64,000 nt of DNA from the NCBI GenBank assembly GCA_025490895.1, contig JALPQI010003407.1, positions 1 through 64,000 of the forward strand. Reading direction: 5' to 3'. Positions 30,919 through 42,500 of the stretch are shown here, piece after piece. The notes beneath the pieces are model-generated. The model worked only from the letters and a program-made list of their open reading frames with translations. It had not been told where the DNA came from and did not search any database. Numbering within the stretch: position 1 is the first letter of the stretch; every line of letters begins with the position of its first letter. Origin of the DNA: Thaumatotibia leucotreta. Lineage: Eukaryota; Arthropoda; Insecta; Lepidoptera; Tortricidae. The translations under genes were made by a program, and so were the position numbers.

Positions 30919-31767
30919 CGTTACGCACTGATTTCTACATGCAGATGATAAATAAACATTCAAGTTGAGTTAATTTCTAGCGCAAAAAAGAAATCCTCCC
31001 ATTCCACTGCTGATTAGTGCGCGTTTGTTTATTGCAAATTAGACATTTTGTAATGAATTGTTTAGTCTATTGCTTTCTGATGAATTCCTTTAATAAACAT
31101 AAATTCAGTAGAATTTTGCCTTTAATCAATTGATCATATCTATTATTAATCGTTTGTCAGTAAAATGTGTTGGTGGTTTGAATATTTATGTATTATTTTA
31201 CCAAGTAATCGCCTTACCGGGATCCAATCGGAATTCAACAAAAGAATGCAATCACAAAACGTTACAAACGTCATTAGAACTATTTAAGGAAATTATTAAG
31301 ACGCTTTATTTTTTTGACTTATTTGGCTGAATAGACATGCCAACTGCCGTAGCCTATACCCAAACGGAATATAAAGAAAATAAGCGTACGGTAAGCAACA
31401 CAAATTTAAAACATGACTTTATTTCGATGATCCGTATTTACATGAGGTTACGGCATTTTATGACAATTGACATATTTCTGTCGGTATTTCAATTTTTAAG
31501 TGTCGGATACGTGACATTACAAATTGCTTTCACATTTATTATTGAAAATAAGGGCTAAATATTAAAAAAGAAAGGTAAATATTTGTTTATCTCTCATATT
31601 ACAAGAGCCACTTTTGGACATACATAAATTTTAGGTCTTGCATTATTCATTTGGGATAATTTTCATTATTCGTTTGTCGGCGACGTGACGAGTTTCTGAT
31701 TGATAATAATGATGATAAAACACAACTTATTGGTTTATTCTGTGTTTAGATATCGTGGAGGTGAATT

Positions 31768-32253
31768 TTGAACATGGAGCCGAGTAAACCGACTACAAGT
31801 GCGGAACGAATGAGGAAATATCGTGAAAAGAAAAAGCAGGATCCAGACTTTCAAAAAAAAGAAAGGGAACGTTTAAAGCTACTAAAAAAAAAGAAGATGG
31901 AATCTTTATCAAGGCGTGAAAAATTAGACTTAAGGACAAAAAAGCGAGAAGAAAAGAGACTAGAACGGGAGAGAAAAAAAAATCGGATAATGGACACTTA
32001 TATATCAAGTTCAGCAGTATCTGAATCAAGTGATATTGAATTTCATCCCTACAAATGCAAAGCAACATACGAGAAGGCGGTGTTACAGTGTCTTCGCAGC
32101 TTACCATCTTGCCCATTGAAGAAAAAGTGTGTCATCGAGGGGGTAGCTAGGTGTTTGGGTGTAGAGCTGGCTCCAAAGATGGATTGTAATATAGTTGACA
32201 TAAAAATTGAGGAGGTAGAAGTAGAGGTAGATAGTCAAATAATACCCTCCTAA
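31768..32253 (+). CDS. Basic coiled transposon-associated ORF
   Basis: A 161-codon frame with start in the context GAACATGGAGC (an ATG 6 bp earlier is also in frame). Residues 10-75 are very rich in Lys, Arg and Glu and predicted to be helical (AERMRKYREKKKQDPDFQKK). A small cysteine-bearing module follows (KATYEKAVLQCLRSLPSCPL, KKKCVIEGVARCLG), then an acidic tail. Similar AERMR-YR-KKK-DPEF N-termini occur in many uncharacterised insect transposon proteins, so this is probably the 5' part of a mobile-element gene. It lies 850 bp upstream of the Rabenosyn-5 start, divergent from it. No catalytic motif is visible, and the rest of the putative protein is not in frame downstream. Confidence 0.4.
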   Translation: MNMEPSKPTTSAERMRKYREKKKQDPDFQKKERERLKLLKKKKMESLSRREKLDLRTKKREEKRLERERKKNRIMDTYISSSAVSESSDIEFHPYKCKATYEKAVLQCLRSLPSCPLKKKCVIEGVARCLGVELAPKMDCNIVDIKIEEVEVEVDSQIIPS

Positions 32254-33300
32254 GGCCCTGCCATGATGTTGGTGTTCTTGGACGATTTGATTGCTGGATG
32301 TCTCAAACTAGAGAGTCCTCTCGAGCACAGTGGATGCTTCCATGTTGGAGGAGGCCTTCACCCAAAGAAGGCTTCAAACTTCAAATCAAAGAAGATTTGA
32401 ACAAAATACATAATATCCAAATTAGACTTACCTATAGCCCTGAGGTTCTTAATTTATATAAAAAGGTTTACATTAAATAAAAGTAATAAATGGCCCAGCC
32501 TTAAATAATCTCACCTTTATTCATAAATCGAAATAACTCTATTTTCCATAATTTTAATTCCAATTTTAATTCCATATTTTTGGGAAATCGCATTTAATGT
32601 TTTACGAATTACTTTCCTTACTTTAAACAAGTACTGTGGAAAAACCTATACTAATATGTGTTGTTTCCCGGCAGGATTTTTCTGCGATTGTTGAAGTCAT
32701 CCCATGCTCCGCTCTGCATTATTTTGTATTATCTTGAAATTGTTCAAATTCTTACCTACTTTGCAGGAAACAAAGTTGATTTTAGTTTCTTAGCATTGCA
32801 ACTCTGTTCTAATTGAATAAATTTTAACCGCATGAATAAAAAAAATTTTGAAATTTGAACTCTAATGGCAATCAATAGAGTTCAATTTTATAGCGGCCAT
32901 ATATGGCTTTGTATGCGGTAAGGGGATTTGATTGTAGTTAATATTTACTAGTTTTAGGATGAAGTTGAAGGGCCTTAGGAGGGTAAAAGACTTATTAAAA
33001 CTGGAATAACCGGATGTGGTTTACACTTGGCCTTGAAGACGAGATCACATTATTGTTTGGGAGAACGGAGAAAATCCATATCTTGCTTTCCAAATTATAT
33101 GACTGGATGTAGAAGTTATAAGAAGCATGAGGAGTTTTATCTTATTAAACAGAAACCTGTACAATACCTGTATTTACCTAGGGTCTGAATTCATGTGTCT
33201 AAGACGTGACGACGCTGTCGCCAACGTGACGCCACTCGAATGCCATATTTTATTTATGTATCATTTGGGTTTTATTTTTTATTTTATTACCTACTATCTT
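32254..33300. other. Gene-less interval
   Basis: AT-rich sequence between the 31.8-kb ORF and the 3' end of TTC27. Nothing recognisable. Confidence 0.45.
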
Positions 33301-33423
33301 ATCCTCCTGCCGCCCAGAGGCCTATCAAAAGGTCTCCATAAACAAAAGAAATTCTATTCTGTTTCCTACATTATTAATTCAAAATTATCTGGTAAATTGT
33401 ATAGTCTGGGCGGCAGGAGGATA
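33301..33423. mobile_element. MITE with ATCCTCCTGCCGCCCAGA ends
   Basis: An 18-bp perfect inverted terminus, ATCCTCCTGCCGCCCAGA, encloses AT-rich sequence. It lies 110 bp past the TTC27 stop codon, possibly in its 3' UTR. Confidence 0.65.
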
Positions 33424-33532
33424 TTAGGATCAGAATCTCAGTATTTTAAAGCATAATGATAACGATGATATGATAAAGATTGGTAGTTTTAAGTAGTAAA
33501 TTTGAAAATTGGAGAAAAATGAAACTAGTCAT

Positions 33533-36500
33533 TCACATAACAGATTTCATATATTCCGTCACAGTATTAAACAACTGTTTCAACTGTTCAAGCGCTTCTG
33601 CAGTCTCAGGCCAGTTTTGTTTCTCCGCCGCCCGTATAACTGCCTGCCCGGTCAGCCGAGCGGACGACAGTTGTTGGTTGGCCTGCGCTTTTTCTTTGTC
33701 TTCGGCTTCTTGTCTGGCTTGGAGACTGTATTCTAGAAGATTCTGCGCTAGGTCAATGACCTTTTTGCAGGTTTCTGGACTGTTAGGCCAGCTTCCACTC
33801 TGCAAATGAAGGAAATTATTTGAAGACAAAATAATGTTCAATATTTATTCAAAGCTACTTTTCGTGTTTATTTAATCGTTTATATATTTATCAAGTCTAT
33901 GATGGGCCATTTTATTTAAAGTTATCCCTAAAACTTTTTTACTTTGTATATTTTTATATTATCATTTTTATATGTGTAGGCGGAAATCGTATAATTCTAT
34001 TACCATCTTTTTTACATATTTTGTATGTCGGTAGCGGAATTGGACGGATTGCAAAATCGGAGTGTATTTATAGAAATTTTGGAACATTTTTTTCTTCTAT
34101 TAGGATCAAACTTTTGAGTAGAATTCATGTGAAGAATACCGATGAAAAGAAAATAGGGAGGAACAACTCGAAATAAAATTGGCCTGATAACCAAATAGTG
34201 TAGGTTGTTATGCAAATCACTATGCATGCTAATTGTTTGCTGCAATCGCGAAACGTCTGGTTGAAGTGGTTGACGACCGTAGAGCTGGCGATTTCCTCGC
34301 ACAACGCATCAGTATTGCGATAAAACGAGGAAATGCCGCCAGCATCCTCGGTACAATGCCAGAGGGGCTTATCAATCTCAGAACAGATATAGGTTAGATT
34401 AGTTAGATTTAAATTGTCATTAGGTTATCTTGGTCGTTTTTTCTTTGGTATATGACATCTAATATTTATAATTTATATAGTATTAAGTAGTGTGACTACT
34501 GGGGAAAAATAAAAAGTGCAAATCAAAATATTTTAGTTAATAAATAATTTGATTTGTGTTTTCGCAATACGTTCAATAGATGGCAGCACCAGCTCTCTCT
34601 AGCTATTCTAGAAAACTGTAAAGTATTCTAATAGGAGGTGCAGGCATGTATTGCTTGCCCTTAGAAAATGGTCAAAGGCGCCTAGCCTTGTATGGGATTG
34701 CATATACCCGAGAAATTTGACCGGTGGTTGCTGGGTGGCCGAGGGGTACAGGCATCAGCCGCGAAAGCTGAGTACGTGGGTTCGATCCCCACCTCGGACA
34801 TTAGGTGATCTTGGTCGTTTTTCTTTGTTATATGACATCTAATATTTATAATTAAATTGTACAGTTTTGAAAATAAAGATCGATAAAAAAACAAGATATT
34901 TTTTTATATAAATAGGCCAACCAACCTGCGTGTAACCCCTGTAGGCCTTCAACAAACGTTGCCCTTGTAGCAGCCGGGTGGGACTCAAGTCTGCGTACAA
35001 CTGCCAAATCTCTGGCTTGTTCTGGTGTATTGATGTTATGCGCCCGAATAATTCTAGGATCCGCTTCCTTAGCCTATACAAGAAAGGAAATAATGTGGGT
35101 TATGTTATGTGAAGTCGTAAGTCACGTTTTTTATGTCACTCATTGGTAAGGTTAAGTTCTCCTGGGTCACCCTTAAAATTACATTTCCATGATGAGCCAC
35201 CCACTAATCGTGTTAGTACTTTCTTATAGTATAAAAACAATAAAAAAACGTGTAATTGCATTTTTGTAAAATAGAGCGTAAGCTTAGCTACATAATTAAT
35301 GTTTTTATTTGTAGGAATAATTTTGTTTCCGAGGTTAGACAGCACAAGTTGCTTATTTTGGCAATTTTTGGGTTCAGAACTGTGATAAACTGATAAAACA
35401 AGTTTTTACAGACAGGTAAACAGTTCGGTTATTATTTTCACTTCTCGGTATTTGGCGTCCAGAAGGCCAACAGTGAACATCGAAAATCGTAAATTTCGAG
35501 CATTTGTCTCTATCACACTGATGACGCCTTCGTTGGAGTGACTGAGATAGATATTCGAAATTTGCATTGACCCACTTTTGTATGTCAAAAGTAAGTGTTT
35601 GATATCATAAAAAAACTGTTCCATTTCTATACTTTTTTGCCAGGCTGTAGGACCCTATCGTAGAATTTTTTTAAACTAAATGACAAACCCGATTATTCAT
35701 AAACGTCTGCTAACTTAACAAGCCGCTAATAATTGTTTGTCCCTTTTGCTCTTACGGGCACATTGTTAAGACCGAAAGGGACAAACAATTATTAGCGGCT
35801 TGTTAAGTTAAAGTTTAAAGGGTATAATTTACCTAGCACTACTATTGCCGTCAGCATCCTCCTTGTCCTGTACAACCGCCCGCACAAGTAGCGCCAGCAC
35901 CTCGGTGTCGTCGAACTTGCGCTGCAGGTCCAGCATACGGTGGGCGCCGCGGATCGCGTCCTCGAAGTGTCCGGTGTCCATGGATACTATTATCACGTTC
36001 TCCCATAGCTGGAACAAAATACATTGTATACAGGGTGAAACGTGAGTCGTGAACAGTAATCATCATCAGCCTATGATAGTCCACTGCTGGACGTAGGCCT
36101 CTCCTATTAACTATGCGTATAGACGCATTAGGAGGTAAATGCCCATAATCGCCACGCTGGGTAAGCGGATTGGCGATCGCAGTAATGTGTTCACTATGAT
36201 GACGCTGCTGCCCATCATCAATCTTTAATCAAGTATGGTCAGTGACACTTCAATCCCTTAGTCGACTCTTACGACACCCGCAGGAGGAGTTGGGGTGATG
36301 ACAAATGTATTCTTTCTGCCGTCACCACACGGCCAACAGGTGAACAGTAATACGTTTTTCTAACTAATTCGAATCCCGACAACCAGTCTTTCGCAGTCGA
36401 TTTTTTCTATGGTAAGCCGTAACAGATGTCTGTTACGACATTGTGGGATTATCCACGTTTTTCTAACTCTATAAACAACTAACAATTAAATGCCCCACAA

Positions 36501-39500
36501 GTTAAAAATGGACAAGTTACTTTTTTCTGTATATTTTTGGGTTTATATTTTTGTATTTTTTGGCTTTAGGATATCTAAAAAGAGTTTTAAGGCAATTAAT
36601 GGTATGGGTAATTTAAGTTAACTCTTGAAATTGAAGTACCTAATTCATAACGGCAATTTTGTCATTTCGTGTAAAATTGAATGGCTTAAATAGCCGTTAT
36701 CATTTCTGAAAACTAAAAATTTAGAAAAAGTCACAAAAAAATTAAAAAAACAGTTCTTGTCCTCTGACTATTTAACACGTTCGTCTCTAATAGAGATTTC
36801 ACTAAGTGCTAATACTATGCTGATCAAAATTATCTGATAGAACTCCTATGCCAGTGACACGCAGGTGTAACAGAAAAGTTTGTACTCCTATACGGGGAAC
36901 GCAGCACTTATGTTAAAAACGTTCGCATATCTATGCCACTAGCAAAGGAGTAGACCATGATTTATAGTAGTGGCATAAGAAGATTTCTTTGATCACGTAT
37001 GTTTGTCACCGGCGTCGAACGTGTGAACCGTTCCAGTGCGGACGACACGCCAGGCGCGTCATGAATGTTTTTAACGAATGGCGTATGACACGATAGGCGT
37101 GTCATCATATTCTATGGCGTAAGGCACGCTTGGCGTATCATGAAAAAATTGTTCGCCGCCATAGAGAAAAGTTTTTGAAAATGGAACACGCAACGAATCG
37201 GTTAAAGCATAGATTTCCAAAGTGACCCTGAAGGCATCAAGAAGGCGGCAAGGCCCGATAAAGAAAAAAAGAGGGGGGGACTGCCCAAGACTAGTGACTC
37301 GAAAAAAATGACCCGATACTCACTATCGGCTATCTCAGGGCTGTATAGCGGTACTAGCGACCGCAGGTGTACTAGTGCCTCACCTTCCAGTTGTCGTAGT
37401 TGGGCTGTATAGCGGTACTAGCGACCGCAGGTGTACTAGTGACTCACCTTCCAGTTGTCGTAGTTGAACCGCAGAGCCTCCATGAGCGCCCTGTAGGCGC
37501 GCGGCTTGTCTCCCTGATGGACGTACACCTTGGCCGGTTGTTCCACGCCTCGACCGTGTTGGGCTGTATAGCGGTACTAGCGACCGCAGGTGTACTAGTG
37601 CCTCACCTTCCAGTTGTCGTAGTTGGGCTGTATAGCGGTACTAGCGACCGCAGGTGTACTAGTGACTCACCTTCCAGTTGTCGTAGTTGAACCGCAGAGC
37701 CTCCATGAGCGCCCTGTAGGCGCGCGGCTTGTCTCCCTGATGGACGTACACCTTGGCCGGTTGTTCCACGCCTCGACCGTGTTGGGCTGTATAGCGGTAC
37801 TAGCGACCGCAGGTGTACTAGTGGCTCACCTTCCAGTTGTCGTAGTTGAACCGCAGAGCCTCCATGAGCGCCCTGTAGGCGCGCGGCTTGTCTCCCTGAT
37901 GGACGTCCACTTTGGCGAGGTTGTTCCACGCCTCGAACGTGTTGGGCTGTATAGCGGTACTAGCGACCGCAGGTGTACTAGTGCCTCACCTTCCAGTTGT
38001 CGTAGTTGAACCGCAGAGCCTCCATGAGCGCCCTGTAGGCGCGCGGCTTGTCTCCCTGATGGACGTCCACCTTGGCCGGTTGTTCCACGCCTCGACCGTG
38101 TTGGGCTATATAGCGGTACTAGCGACCGCTGGTGTACTATCACTCAAACTCTCCTTCTCCACTAATTTTCACCAAACAGGTTTTATGGATAACTCTTTCG
38201 CCGTTCAGGCAATTAGTCTCTGGAACTCGCTACATCTCCCCATTCGACAAGCGCCGAGCAAGGCCATTTTCAAACGACTTCTCCGCAAGCATCTTTTGAC
38301 AGAAGAATATACATAGTTTCCTCCGTCCTTTAGATATATAAATCGTATGTACAGTCGAAGACAAAATAAGGGGTATACAAAAACGTTCAAAAATATGTCC
38401 CAGTGCACTCTAATTCTGGTTAATAAGAACGTCGTAACATATTTATGAACGGATTCTTTCGATACTTATTTTTGCACTTGACTGTATTAGTTTATTGTAT
38501 TAATATATTTGTAGTGTGTATTGTATTAATATATTGTAGGTTTAGCCTTGTTTTGTATACATTACTTATTAGGATCATTTTTTTTAATAACAGTTGTTTC
38601 TATAAAGTAATCATTTCCTGCACCAACTTAAATGTCTCTGTTTGGCCTTATGGTTGACTGGTAGAGAATGCCATTTGGCATTAAGTCCGCCATTTGTACA
38701 GCATTCTTTGTTTTGTGCAATAAAGTTTAAATAAATAAATACTAGTGGCTCACCTTCCAGTTGTCGTAGTTGAACCGCAGAGCCTCCATGAGCGCCCTGT
38801 AGGCGCGCGGTTTGTCTCCCTGATGGACGTACACCTTGGCGAGGTTGTTCCACGCTTCGAACGTGTTGGGCTGCAGGTATGTGTACCGACGGTACGCGCG
38901 TGCGGATAAATCCCAGTTCTCTGTTTCTAGGGCTGCGAACCTAAATAGAAGATAAGTAATTAATAACGACATGGTCATGTGGTGACGGCAGTAAGAATAC
39001 AATCACATTGATCACCTTAACTCCTCCTGCGTGTGTCGTAAAAGTCGATTAATGGATTGAAGTGTCATTGACCATTTTTTGATAAAGGATTGATGATGTA
39101 GCGTCATCATGGTGGACGCTTGCCCAGCGTGGCGATTATGGGCATTTATCTCTTAATGCATCTATACGCATGGATAATAGGAGAGACCTACGTCCAGCAA
39201 TGGACTAACATAGGCTGATGATGTGAATAACGACATTCCTCAAACGCCAGGACAATATTAAGTAAACGTGGGTAAGTGCCGCTGAGCTCAACTGCTCTTG
39301 TGGTTGGAAAACTCCCAGACTTTTTTTCCAAGGAAAGTGGTGTTGTGGGAGAATAATAATGCGACCCCAAGGGAACTAACGGCAAATTTTAGTGGGTATT
39401 ATCCTCTACACAGGAGTCCCTCCCTCACATAGGCTTCCCAAACATAGCGACATTCGTAAAACCATTATCCTCTGAGAGGACAAAAAAGTCTCTCGATCCT

Positions 39501-42500
39501 CGATCAAAGACCCCAAAAATGCTGAAGCTTATCAAATTGACGAAGCCTCTTGCGAATTGCGTCATTGGTATCTATGACACAACCTTTGCTGATTTGTCTG
39601 ATTTGCTGATTTTTCAGAAAGAATCTCATAACCCCCTCACCCGAGTCGCAGCCACACTCCCTCCTGGATGCTGTTGATCGCCACCGACTGCTCCAAGTGC
39701 GGTATACACTCCTCGTAGCGCTTGTGCTCGAAGAGGAAGTTGCCCCAGTGCCGCTGAGCTCGGCTGCTCTTGTGGTTGGAGAACTCCCACGCTTTCTCGT
39801 AGCAGGACACGTCGTCTAGAAAAATGTGTCGTTGAAAGGGATAAGAGGCATTGACACAAAAACCTACACTTGAACGTGTACCGTCCGTCACTAGTCAAAG
39901 AAAAAAATTAAAAGGAAAAAACTTGCATTATCTCATATTTACGCACTTTCAGTGAACTGATAAATTTTTAGTTAAAATTATTGATATTTATTAGTAGTAA
40001 CGTGAAGATAAATCTATGAACGTATTTCACAATTGTGTCAAATAATATATTTAAAGTCAGTCATATTTATCTACATTTTTACTACGGCTATTACCGCTCA
40101 TGAGCCTATACAGGTTTGTTTATGCAGCCTATTGAACTAATTTAATAAAAAAAACAAGTACATGCCCGTTGACAGTGGAGTTTTGGGACGCAGAATAAAC
40201 CCTAATTTTTTTTGAAAATTAGTTTAACTTACCCACTCACTTGCTATGAATTTTGTGATAGACTCTATGTCTATGTAAAATAAGAGTGATGACATGTAAC
40301 AAAAGCTACATGAAGCAAGTGAGTGGTTAAAGAACTAGTAGTACCTAGTAAGTAGGTACTTAATAGTGGCACTTAGTACTTTTTTACGTATAATTTCAAA
40401 AAAATATCGACCCTTCTGAAACTACCACAAAAGGCTCTATTTTCCTAGCTGATGTCGATTTGATAGACGTCTTCATAGCTTCATATAAGCGCTAATAAAA
40501 TTGTAATTGGTACAATCCTCTTTGCCAAAATCAGCAAGGAGTGAAAGCCGTACATACTCGTAGTAAACAAATAACAGGTAGAGAATTGTGTCAAAGTCGT
40601 CCATAAATACCTGTAGCATCGCCCAATAAGCAATACAATTTGACTGTCGGCTGGATGTCGATCTGTTGTTGAATCACTTCGGCAGCCTGAAACATAGACA
40701 ATCATTTCGTCAGCTGACACGCAAAAACGCACTATAAAAAACTGTCACTACTCAACAACCTCTTATATCAGTATTGAATCCAACTTAAATACGTACTTTA
40801 TTTCAAGTACCTACTTTATTTCAAGTATTTGTCATTTAGTGAGTTTTGGTTGTCGACCGACTATTTGTCACGCAAAACTGGCAAAAAAAACTTTAGACTA
40901 TTACAGTCAAGTGCAAAAATAAGTATCGAAAGAATCCGCTCATAAATATGTTACGACGTTCTTATTACACAGAATTAGAGTGCACTGGGACATATTTTTG
41001 AACATTTTTGTGTACACCTTATTTTGTTTTTGACTGTACGACACAAGTATGAAAAATATTAAATTCCCGATGAGCGGAGATTTAAAACAACAGCTTAGAC
41101 ATCTGGGTGCTTAGCCAAGTATCGCTAGCGCTTGGTAGCGTATCGTAGTTTTCGCTCTCTGTCACTCTTTCATATAGTGCGACAAAGACAGTTAGCTGCC
41201 TTTCGCTTACGATCGACGGTTAAGCGCTAGCGATTGGCAACTTGGCTAAGCATCCAGGGATTGTTTGAAATAGATATACAAGACTGAACGTACGTATGCG
41301 ATCTACTGCTACTGCGATCACTGCGATCGTCAATCCGCTTGCCCAGCGTGGCAGTTGTTCGCATTTACCTCCTAATGCGTATCGAGGTACAGTTAAGGAG
41401 AGGCTTACGTCCAGCAGAGGACTGAGATAGGCTGATGATTTATTTATTGATTTATTTATATTCCAATAAGTTTCACACTATAAAAGTAAAAACCAAATCA
41501 CTGTGAACTAAAAATTTACAAAACAAATAATAGGTACTTAAAAACTATTTCAATTTGGGCGACGACGTAACGACGTGACGTGATTGATCAGTTGTATTGT
41601 ACCCACTGACCTTATGCCGGAGTTGCAACATAGTATAGCACACAATGACGTCCTCCCACAGTTGGAGTCGCTGGTATTCCTCCAAGGCTGCTTTGACAAG
41701 TCCCAGACTGAGGTACAGATCCGCTAACTGCTGACGCCACGCCCATGCCGGGCCAAGCCCTGATGCCCATAGGTACGAAAGCCTGCAACCAGATTAAGAA
41801 TTGGAATTAAGGACAAATAACTTTGGGAGACTGCGACTGTATAGGTGATTTCACCAGAATCAAGATGAATGATTACACACACATCCATCTAAATAAAGTA
41901 CAAATTGCAAAAAAAAAAAAAAATGAATTAATTACTTAATCTGACTTGTGTCAAACTCCCATTATGATGTGTGCGTGACCTCAACTCTCGTGGAACCTTT
42001 ACCTAATATGAATTAATATAAAACTTTTCAATTCTTTTCGTTGTCTTATTTTGTGTCCCTAAAAAACGTGACACTTGAGACTCGTATTACAGTTATCGTT
42101 TACGGCTAAAGTGGTACTGTTTTAAAGTATATCTTTGAAAGAGCTTTCTTACTTAATTTTCGTTTTTAAGACACGGCCGAAATTTAACTAACATAAGTTC
42201 CGTAAGTAACCCGTTCGCTCAAGTTTGATTCAGAGCCTTACACAAAAGAAAAGTGGTATCATTTTTGAAATAAGCTTCTTCAACTTTTGAGGGAATTTCG
42301 AGGATTTGTCTCCGTCACTCCAAAGTAGGCGTGATTAGTGTGACAATGACGGATGATCGAAATTTGCGAATTTCGTTCGCCATACTGATGTCGAAATGAA
42401 CATCTTTCTGCAGGGCATATCTCACCTGGTAGTAGGTGCAACTTCTTTTTTCTCATTCACAATAGTCTCGCACTGCAGCATCGCCCGCTCGACGGATCTT

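Noticed and set aside
34723..34800. Functional tRNA gene
   Set aside because: Good A and B boxes and T arm, but the 5' acceptor strand does not pair with CTCGGACA and a repeat body follows, so it is a SINE head.
37400..38316. Long overlapping plus- and minus-strand frames (96-134 codons)
   Set aside because: They are out-of-frame readings of the repeated TTC27 exon-9 fragments. Their repeated peptides simply mirror the tandem DNA.
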